Shown here piece by piece: positions 22,501 through 34,500 of a stretch of 64,000 bases of DNA. Location: NCBI GenBank assembly GCA_950022655.1, contig OX465584.1:53834789-53898788 (forward strand), read 5' to 3'. Origin of the DNA: Alentia gelatinosa. Taxonomy: Eukaryota > Annelida > Polychaeta > Phyllodocida > Polynoidae. The first letter of the stretch is position 1, and every line of letters starts with the position of its first letter. Below the pieces are notes generated by a model. That model had not been told where the DNA came from, did no database searches, and saw only the letters and a list, made by a program, of their open reading frames with translations. The position numbers and the translations under genes are program-made.

Positions 22501-25500
22501 ACGTGGTGAGATCACGTGGTGAGATCACGTGGTGAAATCACGTGATGAAATAAGGTACTATGAAGAAATAATGTCAAACGTACGCCATCTTCTGGTTTCC
22601 ATTTCTTCGGATCGGCTTTGTTTTTTTTGTATTTAAATGAAAAAGTGGCCGCTAAAAACACTAGTATCAGTTAAGGTTATACCACGAACAATGATCAATC
22701 AAATTTTAGCAATCCTGTTTCCTTTTTCAGAGATGTCAGTTAGGTCTGAAGAATAAGTTTTAAAAAATCTGCTTATCTCCAATCTCCATCTCAAATATAA
22801 TGGTAATCTAATAAACAGAAAAAGCCGGAAAACTAGAAATGGAACTGCTTTCTTGTATGCAATCTGTAAAAAGCCTTTGTGTATTGTGGAAATTTATCTC
22901 AACCCTGGAACAAGTTTAACCATAGGAATAATATTAAAAATTATACACAACGAACACACACATAAAATGACTATACTATGCCATGGTCGTGACGGAGTGA
23001 TGACGTCATTGGGGACTGACCAATCAGTGACAATGATACGTGAAAGTAGACAGGGCATCAACTTGGAAATTCATACGTTCTTTCTAAATGGATTTGCAGT
23101 AATTCGAATCATTCTGATATTGTGATGCTATTTTAATGTCCATTAAACTGAAAAGGGTGAGATAAATCCGGAACTGTATTCAAAACATGAAATAAACAAT
23201 ACTACACTCGTTTGAATGCGCCGTAATTGTTACTCGGCTTTATCTCGATGAAACTTATGTCACATCAAAACTCGTGTAGTATTGTTTATTTATACGATCT
23301 TCAATCCAGTTTCATATAAGTATTGATGAGCATGACGTCAGTGTATGACGTAATCAACGCGTCATTAGTGTGACCACGGACTTATATCTATGGATAGGAA
23401 ACGCGGGCCATTCCCGTGTTTGTTCAACGATCTGTTGGACTCGGCTACGCTTGAGTGCATTTCGCGGGAATAGCGCTAATTTCCGTACGATCCGCTAGGG
23501 AAAATTTGGCAATAGTTCCATTTTAAGCCACCAGGGTTGCTAGTGGCGCTGCTGATGTTTTTTTTTTTTAATAGGTCTTTTTCCACTGGTCCGCAATGCG
23601 CCTTATCTGCTTAGTTACGCAATGCATGTGGCCAAACATATCCCTGGCAACGTATACTTCAGCATTGGAGGACTGAGTGTATAAGCATAATAAGTTTTTT
23701 TAAAGTTACGGCACATTTTGTGTCACAGCCTGCCTGAAAATTAGGGAATTTTGCCTGCCAATCCAACCCAAAATGACACAAAATGTGCCGTAACTTTTAA
23801 AAAATCTAGTGCTTAGAACCCTAATTCCAACTGTCCCATGTAGGTACATACCTGGAATCGACTGACAAATACTTTATTAAGGCCTAGGGACATGGGAATG
23901 AATTGAAAATAATTGTTTCCCAAGACTGACTGCCTGAAAATCAGGGAAATTTGCCTGCAGGCCCCAACTATTCTAAGACAAAATGTGCCGTAACTTTAAA
24001 GAAATCTATTGCACTTAGGACCCTTATTTCAACTGTCCCATGTAGGTATATATCTGGAATCGACTGACAAATACTTTATTAAGGCCTAGGGGCATGGGAA
24101 CAATTTAAGAATCTGGATTTTCTGGATTTTCCCCTTGAAAATCAGGGAATTTTGACTGCCGACCCAACCCAAACTGACACAAAATGTGCCGTAACTTTAA
24201 AAAAAATCTAGTGAACTTAGGACCCTAATTCCAACTCTCCTATGTAGGTACATACCTGGAATCGACTGACAAATACTTTATTAAGGTCAAGGGGCATGGG
24301 AATGAATTGGAAATAATTGTTTCCCAAGACTGACTGCCTGGAAATCAGGGAAATTTGCCTGCAGGCCCCAACAATTCTAAGACAAAATGTGCCGTAACTT
24401 TAAAAAAATCTATTGCACTTAGGACCCTAATTCCAACTGTCCCATGTAGGTATATATATCTGGAATCGACTGACAAATACTTCATTAAGGCCTAGGGGCA
24501 TGGGAACAATTTAAGAATCTGGATTTTCCCCTTGAAAATCAGGGAATTTTGACTGCCGACCCAACCCAAAATGACACAAAATGTGCCGTAACTTTTAAAA
24601 AATCTAGTGAACTTAGAACCCTAATTCCAACTGTCCCATGTAGGTACATATCTAAAATCGACTGATAAATACTTTATTAAGGCCTAGGGGCATGGGAATG
24701 AATTGAAAATAATTGTTTCCCAAGACTGACTGCCTGAAAATCAGGGAAATTTGCCTGCAGGCCCCAACTATTCTAAGACAAAATGTGCCGTAACTTTAAA
24801 AAAATCTAGTGCACTTAGGACCCTAATTCCAACTGTCCCATGTAGGTATATATCTGGAATCGACTGACAAATACTTTATTAAGGCCTAGGGGCATGGGAA
24901 CAATTTAAGAATCTGGATTTTCTGGATTTTCCCCTTGAAAATCAGGGAATTTTGACTGCCGACCCAACCAAAACTGACACAAAATGTGCCGTAACTTAAA
25001 AAAAATCTAGTGAACTTAGAACCCTAATTCCAACTGTCCCATGTAGGTACATACCTAGAATCGACTGACAAATACTTTATTAAGGCCTAGGGGCATGGGA
25101 ATGAATTGAAAATAATTTTTTCCCAAGACTGACTGCCTGGAAATCAGGGAAATTTGCCTGCCGGCCCCAACTATTCTAAGACAAAATGTGCCGTAGCTTT
25201 AAAAAAACCTAGTGGGGATGTATGGATGTGGGAAAGTAGGATGTAGGGATGTGTGGATGTGGAGATGTGGGGATGTAGGATGTGGGTGAGTTTGGGTGAC
25301 TTTAGATGACGCCGCCACCGATAAAATGACTGATTTTCGGGGTTCACCGGCAAAAAGTCAAAGATTCAAAGATTTTCCCACTCAATCAGGCCTTTCTAAA
25401 GTATTTAGCTGTCTTCCCCAATATAATACATATTCAGAACAGTTAAAGTTGTATTCCTAGCCCTTCTGGGTTTTTCCAAACTAGCGGCAGAGTTTGGGTG

Positions 25501-28500
25501 ACTTTAGATGACGGCGCCACCGAGAAATGACAGATTTTGACAGGTTTTCAAGTGAAAAGTCAAAGTTTCAAAAATGTTTCCACTCAATGAGGCCTTTCTA
25601 AAGTATTTAGCTGTCTTCCCCAATATAATACCTATTCAGAACAGTTAAAGTTGTATTCCTAGCCCTTCTGGGTTTTTCCAAACTAGCGGCAGAGTTTGGG
25701 TGACTTTAGATGACGGCGTCACCGAGAAATGACTGATTTTGACAGGTTTTCAAGTGAAAAGTCAAAGTTTCAAAAATGTTCCCACTCAATGAGGCCTTTC
25801 TAAAGTATTTAGCTGTCTTCCCCAATATAATACCTATTCAGAACAGTTAATGTTGTATTCCTAGCCCTTCTAGGTTTTTCCAAACTAGCGGCAGAGTTTT
25901 GGTCACTTTAGATGACGGCGCCACCGAGAAATGACTGATTTTGACAGGTTTTCAAGTGAAAAGTCAAAGTTTCAAATATGTTCCCACTCAATGAGGCCTT
26001 TCTAAAGTATTTAGCTGTCTTCCCCAATATAATACCTATTCAGAACAGTTAAAGTTGTATTCCTAGCCCTTCTGGGTTTTTCCAAACTAGCGGCAGAGTT
26101 TGGGTGACTTTAGATGACGGCGTCACCGAGAAATGACTGATTTTGACAGGTTTTCAAGTGAAAAGTCAAAGTTTCAAAAATGTTCCCACTCAATGAGGCC
26201 TTTCTAAAGTATTTAGCTGTCTTCCCCAATATAATACCTATTCAGAACAGTTAAAGTTGTATTCCTAGCCCTTCTGGGTTTTTCCAAACTAGCGGCAGAG
26301 TTTTGGTCCCTTTAGATGACGGCGTCACTGAGAAATGACTGATTTTGACAGGTTTTCAAGTGAAAAGTCAAAGTTTCAAAAATGTTTCCACTCAATGAGG
26401 CCTTTCTAAAGTATTTAGCTGTCTTTCCCAATATAATACCTATTCAGAACAGTTAAAGTTGTATTCCTAGCCCTTCTAGGTTTTTCCAAACTAGCGGCAG
26501 AGTTTTGGTCACTTTAGATGACGGCGCCACCGAGAAATGACTGATTTTGACAGGTTTTCAAGTGAAAAGCCAAAGTTTCAAAAATGTTCCCCCTCAATGA
26601 GGCCTTTCTAAAGTATTTAGCTGTCTTCCCCAATATAATACCTATTCAGAACAGTTAAAGTTGTATTCTTAGCCCTTCTGGGTTTTTCCAAACTAGCGGC
26701 AGAGTTTGGGTGACTTTAGATGACGGCGTCACCGAGAAATGACTGATTTTGACAGGTTTTCAAGTGAAAAGTCAAAGTTTCAAAAATGTTCCCACTCAAT
26801 GAGGCCTTTCTAAAGTATTTAGCTGTCTTCCCTAATATTAAACCTACTTAGAACAGTTGAAATTATATTCCTAGCCCTTCTTGGTTTTTCCAAACTAGTG
26901 GCAGAGTTTGGGTGACTTTAGACGACGGTGCCACCGAGAAATGACTTATTTTGACGGGTTTTCAGGTGAAAAGTCAAAGTTTCAAAAATGTTCCAACTCA
27001 ATCAGGCCTTTCTAAAGTATTTAGCTGTCTTCCCCAATATAATACCTATTCAGAACAGTTAAAGTTATATTCCTAGCCCTTCTGGGTTTTTCCAAACTAG
27101 TGGCAGAGTTTGGGTCACTTTAGATGACGGCGCCACTGAGAAATGACTGATTTTGAGGGATTCACCGGTGAAAAGTCAAAGATTCAAAACGGTTCCCACT
27201 CAATCAGGCCTTTCTAAAGTATTTAGCTGTCTTCCCTAATATAGAACCTACTCAGAACAGTAAGAATTATATTCCTAGCCCTTCTGGATTTTTCCAAACT
27301 AGCGGCAGAGTTTGGGTGACTTTAGACGACGGCGCAACCGAGAAATGACTGGTTTTGAGGGATTCACCGGTGAAAAGTCAAAGATTCAAAAATGTTCCTA
27401 CTCAATCAGGCCTTTCTTAAGTATTTAGCTGTCTTCCCTAATATTAAACCTACTTAGAACAGTTGAAATTATATTCCTAGCCCTTCTGGGTTTTTCCAAA
27501 CTAGTAGCAGAGTTTGGGTGACTTTAGACGACGGTGCCACCGAGAAATGACTTATTTTGACGGGTTTTCAGGTGAAAAGTCAAAGTTTCAAAAATGTTCC
27601 AACTCAATCAGGCCTTTCTAAAGTATTTAGCTGTCTTCCCCAATATAATACCTATTCAGAACAGTTAAAGTTATATTCCTAGCCCTTCTGGGTTTTTCCA
27701 AACTAGTGGCAGAGTTTGGGTCACTTTAGATGACGGCGCCACTGAGAAATGACTGATTTTGAGGGATTCACCGGTGAAAAGTCAAAGATTCAAAAATGTT
27801 CCCACTCAATCAGGCCTTTCTAAAGTATTTAGCTGTCTTCTCTAATATAGAACCTACTCAGAACAGTAAGAATTATATTCCTAGCCCTTCTGGGTTTTTC
27901 CAAACTAGCGGCAGAGTTTGGGTGACTTTAGACGACGGCGCAACCGAGAAATGACTGATTTTGAGGGGTTCCCCGGTGAAAAGTCAAAGTTTCACAAATG
28001 TTCCAACTCAATCAGGCCTTTCTAAAGTATTTAGCTGTCTTCCCCAATATAATACCCACTCAGAACAGTTGAAATTACATTCCTAGCCCTTCTAGGTGTT
28101 TCCAAACTAGTGGCAGAGTTTGGGTGACTTTAGACAACGCGCCACCGAGAAATGACTGATTTTGAGGGATTCACCGGTGAAAAGTCAAAGATTCAAAAAT
28201 GTTCCTACTTAATCAGGCCTTTCTAAAGTATTTAGCTGTCTTCCCTAATATTAAACCTACTTAGATCAGTAAGAATTATATTCCTAGCCCTTCTGGGTTT
28301 TTCCAAACTAGTGGCAGAGTTTGGGTGACTTTAGATGACGGTGCCACCGAGAAATGACTTATTTTGACGGGTTCACCGGTGAAAAGTCAAAGTTTCAAAA
28401 ACTCCCTAGCTAGAAGATAAATTTTTTCCCCATTATGTTAATTATTCCTGGTATACGCACTCTAACAACTGAATTCAGTGGCGCCAGAATAGGGGGGCAG

Positions 28501-31500
28501 GGGGGGCGACTGCCCCCCCCTACTTTTTGGCCAGCCCAAAAAAGTCAGCAGCTTCAAATTTTACTCAAACGTGTGTAAAACCTGTCTTGACCTGTCTAAC
28601 ATTTTAGCATGCAACAGTGGCTAAGCCTTGACTTTTCACCGTGGAAAATTGTCAAAGCCTGACTTTTTAGCGTGCAATGATGGCTTAACCCTGACTTTTC
28701 ACTGTGGAAAAGTGTCATAGTCCGACTTTTTAGCATTCAATGATGGCTAAAGTCTGACTTTTTAGCGTGCAATGATGACTAAGCCCTGACTTTTCACTGT
28801 GGAAATGTGTCAAAGTCTGACTTATTAGCATGCAATGATGGCTAAACCCTGACTTTTCACAGTGGAAAAGTGTAAAAGTCTGACTTTTTAGCGTGCAATG
28901 ATGGCTAAGCCCTGACTTTTCACTGTGGAAATGTGTCAAAGTCTGACTTATTAGCATGCAATGATGGCTAAGCCCTGACTTTTCACTGTGAAAAGTGTCA
29001 AAGTCTGACATTTTAGCATTCAATGATGGCTAAAGTCTGACTTTTTAGCGTGCAATGATGACTAAGCCCTGACTTTTCACTGTGGAAATGTGTCAAAGTC
29101 TGACTTATTAGCATGCAATGATGGCTAAACCCTGACTTTTTACAGTGGAAAAGTGTAAAAGTCTGACTTTTTAGCGTGCAATGATGGCTAAGCCCTGACT
29201 TTTCACTGTGGAAATGTGTCAAAGTCTGACTTATTAGCATGCAATGATGGCTAAGCCCTGACTTTTTACTGTGAAAAGTGTCAAAGTCTGACTTTTTAGC
29301 ATGCAATGATGGCTAAACCCTGACTTTTCACTGTGGAAAAGTGTAAAAGTCTGACTTTTTAGCATGCAATGATGGCTAAGCCCTGACTTTTCATGATGGA
29401 AAAGTGTCAGTCTGACATTTTAGCGTGCAATGATGGCTAAGCCCTGACTTTTCACCATGGAAAAGTGTCAAAGTTTGACTTTTTAACTAACCCCTGACTT
29501 TTCACCGTGTCAACGTCTGACTTTTCGCAGATTCACGGTAAATCCAGAGGAACAGGCGAATGTCGAAGGCTGACTTCATACTAAGAAAAAAGTCTGCAAT
29601 TTTTCAGTTCGCCCCCCCCACTTTCAAAACGTTCTGACACCCCTGGAATTACTAAGCATTGCAATCTATTTCCGCGCGCGCGAACGTGGCGCCGCATGGT
29701 GTGAAAAAACGGCAACACGTCGGTGACTGTATCGCCGCCTTCTGGCGACAGAGAGAACCCTGAAGACAATGCCGAGTCCAACACCTACGGGCCACAGGCA
29801 GCCGGTTGCCAATCCATGTAATACAGATCCGTGGTGTGACATAAGTAATACGGTTATGTGTAGTTGGACGAGGCGTAACGAAGTAATACGGTTAGATTTA
29901 TACTTAACTATTTCAATTTCAAACCATGCTTTAATCGCTCAAATCGTAATTAAATGCAAAACATATTAGGCCTTGGCTCGAAAGCTTTTTGTTAGAGAAA
30001 TCTTAAAATACTTTATTCAGGGATGTCGGCTGGTTTCAGGAGAAAACGGTGGAAATACTTTTCATGTGAAATTCCGTGCTCTTAGAGAGACCAAGAAGCC
30101 GTGGGAAACATGCCAGTGTCGGCCACGGCGTGGGGTTGAGGTGTATGTGGGGAGGTTCAAACCATTGTTTTATTGATGTGGATGGGATTAATTCAATATC
30201 ACCTATTTTTCTTTAGACTGTTCGATATCATTCACATTGTAAACATATGGTTTCTCTTTACACAGAGTTAAAATAAACCATTTCATAGAGGGAACAATTT
30301 CCGTTCCGTTAACGCGGGTGCTCCCTTTCACAGGTCACCCTTAAGCGGGGTTTTAGTGACCATGGTCATTATATATCAGACAAGATACCAGAGTTCAGAG
30401 GCATATATATCCTTGGGCACTACTTGGACCAGTCAAAAGGTCATGTAAGGTCAACTCTGGTGGCCATTAAACATGCCTCCAGGTCAACAGCCGACGGCAC
30501 GAGGATCGGATTGAAGACAACTTACAACTACATAGGTCCCACAGTCACTACATTCTCTTCACGTTACGACACATGTAAAATGTATACAGTTAAGTGATAT
30601 TTGACACCCCTCCCACTATAAATATTGCAGCATAAAAGAAATAATCGGCAGTAGAGTGAAGTTATTCTGATTCTCCCTGTAAGTTTTCAAAAATCAGAGA
30701 TTCAAGCTAGGATCAGGAAAAAACGTATTTATCATGTGAAATTTACTGCCCCAGAGGAACCAAAAAACATGAAAAACACATCAGTTTCGGTCATGGAGTG
30801 AAATTAAGGGTCTGTGAGGAGGTTGGAATCTCTGCCATGGATGACGCGTACTTTATACTATCTTTGTGTTACACAAGAATGACAAATTATAAACTGGATA
30901 TGAAAAAAAGATTTCCAAACTGCAATCTCTGATGAAATACAACCTAACTGCAGAATATCAGAGCTCATCTGTGCTAGAAAATAATTTTCCTGATACCCTA
31001 GAGGGCAATTTTCCTGATGTTTTTTTCCCCGCCCCCCCCCCCCCCCTCCAGCAGGTGATTATTTTGCTGGTACTGACCTCCGTTGACCCTTTCTAGTTTT
31101 TATTATGGAAACCGCAAGGTACCAGCGATACCGGAAGCGAAGTGCCCCCAACCATATATCATTCACCTCACCAGAGGGCGCGTGTCAACGGCTTAGTGCT
31201 ACTGCCTTGCGGCATTTTCGAGAACCTTTATGACGATATAAAAGTCAATACGCCCTATTGAGGTATCCCATAATTCAGTCTATTTACAAGTTCCGGCGTT
31301 TGCTGGTTGCCGACGTTGTATGGTGTAGACCCTTGAACCGTAACCCACAATTATTTCAGTTTATCGGTTTTTATAAATCTTCAAATTGGAAATCTGATGC
31401 CAGAAATGGAAATTTCAGTTATTTCTACATGTAAATCCAAAATTATTTTCAGTTTCTCCAAATATAAATCGGAAAATTGTGTTTCATGTGGTCGTGGTGT

Positions 31501-34500
31501 GGCTAGCCAGTCGCGAGCGGAACTTGTATTTACCCTGGGCGATAATAGGGAGTTTAGTAGCCTCTGGAGGGTCTATGTAAATGGTGAAAAGGTTTTCCTT
31601 TTGCCAACTGTTTACAACTTGGACACAAGTCTATAGTTTCCTTTCCCAACCCTCATTAACTGGTGTATCAGTCAGCCTGTTTTCGTATTATTATCATATA
31701 CCTAGATATGACGACATTTTGCCTAGTCACATGATCTCATACCCTGTATAAACATACGGCCATGAATATGACAGGTTGGAGTGGGTGGCCACAAATATTT
31801 ATCAAGAGACATCACAAGGTTTCATGTGATTGTATATATATGACGTGAATTGTCTTCGTGGAATGATATCATGAAGCAGAGCTGAGTGATATCTGTAGCA
31901 GAAGACAATGAATGCCTTGTAAACAATCATATCAAATCGAGTGACGCTGGCACACCTTTTGAAGTTCCCGTGGCATATATTTTATTTCCCTACCCCTAAT
32001 AGAAACCGCTATAGGCTTAACATGGGATTTGTTGATGTCACAGGTGTGACTTTAAGTGTTGTCTATGTCACTACTTTCTAATATTAAAAAATCATGGAAA
32101 CAGGGTAGGATAAAATCTAGACGCCACTCGTTTGAGTTTATTTGTCACTCATTGTGTTGGCTCTGTAATCTCACACATCTTTGACACGTGAGATTACGGA
32201 GCCAAACAAAATGTGTGACATAAATAACGTCATACTTAAGACATCTCTTGATATGACATAACCATTGCCTGTCGCACCATGTTAAGTCAATGGGGTTTTA
32301 TATGATGGGTAGGAAAACATTTATACTGTTCCTCCTCAAAATGAGGAGGCATTCTCAGTGAAGTAAAAGGATACTCATGACGAAGGCGATGCTGAAGGTG
32401 AAGCAGACGACAAGTCGCACGATGAACGTAGCGCGGGAATTGACGCTGGGCACCATGTGGTGCGACATGTACGTCTGTAACCAGCAGTAAATGGCGCCCA
32501 CGCCGAACGCCATCATGGCGCCGATCAGATGCACCACGATCACGTTAGTCTCCTGCAAACCGACCAATAAACGGGCATAAATCAGCGGAAATATTTAGAG
32601 AAAACATGGTTACTGAGCCCATACGGGTGGCCGTTCTTGTTCATTTGAAGCAAAAATATGTCCCTCAGTCACTACGTTTTCTTATTACTATAACACCTCC
32701 TAATCGTTTGAAATGCCTTAACGTTTCTGCTCCCTAAAACACACTGGCATTCACTACAGCCCGCTGTCACGGCGGGCGCAAACATTATTTATACTACACC
32801 CCTAGCAGCGGGTAGTATTTCATACATGTTCGGCCATGGTTATAGAGGGAAACTATGTTCCGGTGGGAATAAGTCAAAGTTACGAGGTAAGGGTTGAAAA
32901 AAATACTGAACAAGGCGTAGCCGCGGGCAGTAATTTTTCCAAGCCTTACCGAGTAACTTTGACTTATTTCCACTGGTACGTGGTTTCCCTATTCCTATAT
33001 ACCTTCAATTGTTGGTTAATATAGATAAAGATCGAACGTCTGAACGTCAACCTGTGCAGTAAACGTCAACCTGGGCAGTAACTTCAACCTGGGCAGTAAA
33101 CAAAAGTTATTCCACCCCCAGCAGCGTTAAGTAATCATAGGTTGTTCGCTCATAGGTATATAGGAATACCAATAACTTCTGGAATGTCAGTTGGAGTTAA
33201 CAGAAAAGTGGAATTATTTTTAGGTGAAATTTGCTGCCAGAGGGAGACCGAAAAAACGTTGAAAACGTGTTCAATTCCTTTTTTGGCATATTAGTGCCTG
33301 TTACATCATTGGGTTTGGACAAACGGAACAAATTCTTTTACATACTTGGAAAAAGATTGATAAATCATAAAGAACCAGTTTGCGCTGATATCTGTCAATA
33401 TTTAATGGTTGATTTTACACACTCATATCCCTTTCAAAACATACCTGGAAGTTGCCAACTAAGCTGATTCCAAAAGCAGAGATGATTCCCAGAACGAGGG
33501 CTACTTTGTTCAATCTCAGCATTTTAATGCTGTCCCGGTTATACTCTTTGACCTGTTCATACCTGACGTAGATGGTCAAACCGACTGAAAGAGAAAAACA
33601 AAAAGAAATGTAGTACTGATCGGCAAGCCAAAGGTTTGGGATATTGCGGTTGCAAATAAACAGCCTCTCTTTAAAGTCTTAATGGATGCAAGTCATGGAT
33701 AGAAAATTTACCGGGAATAACAGTTAAGGAGACTAAACAGTGTTGGGACTGATGTATCTTCATAGATCAGTGAAGGAGACTGGACAGTGTGGGGACTGGT
33801 AGTAAAATATGCTCAGAACTGTAGGATGCGTGTATATAGCTTAGTAAAGAAGACTGGACAGTGTGGGGACTAGTAGTAAAACATGCTCAGAGCTCTGGGA
33901 TATGTATATAGATCAGTTAAGAATACTGGACAGTGTGGGTACTGGTAGTATAACATGCTCAGAGCTGTGGGATGTGTATATAGATCAGTTAAGGAGACTG
34001 GACAGTGTGGGTACTGGTAGTATAACATGCTCAGAGCTGTGGGATGCATGTATATAGATCAGTTAAGGAGACTGGACAGTGAGGGGACTGGTAGTATAAC
34101 ATGCTCAGAGCTGTGGGATGTGTGTATATAGATCAGTTAAGGAGACTGGACAGTGAGGGGACTGGTAGTATAACATGCTCAGAGCTGTGGGATGTGTCTA
34201 CATAGATCAGTTAAGGAGACTGGGCAGTGTGGGGAATGGTAGTATAACATGCTCAGAGCTGTGTGATGTGTCTACATAGATCAGTTAAGGAGACTGGACA
34301 GTGTGGGGAATGGTAGTATAACATGCTCAGAGCTGTGGGATGTGTGTGTATATAGCTCAGTTTAGGAGACTGGACAGTGTGGGGACTGGTAGTAAAACAT
34401 GCTCAGAGCTGTGGGATGTGTCTACATAGATCAGTTAAGAAGACTGGACAGTGTGGGGAATGGTAGTATAACATGCTCAGAGCTGTGGGATGTGTGTGTA

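Larger units (their letters stand above)
29650..31970. other. DRAM intron 5, right part
   Basis: Contains MITE-family fragments at 30018-30180 and 30695-30935, a pogo-like fragment (CGTTAACGCGGGTG at about 30310), a C run (31027-31046), a CTCF-like motif (31168) and a hairpin copy (31848-31905). The 79-codon frame at 31397-31636 resembles nothing I know. Confidence 0.5.

Noticed and set aside
22853..23125. 90-codon plus-strand frame
   Set aside because: No family resemblance, AT-rich intronic location, no flanking splice signals that would extend it.
28730..29306. Two near-identical 97-codon frames
   Set aside because: They are a duplicated block of the 64-bp repeat inside a DNA transposon-like element.
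33863..34057. 64-codon frame TCSELWDMYIDQLR repeats
   Set aside because: Produced by the 74-bp minisatellite; the period is not a multiple of three in all units and the frame breaks.
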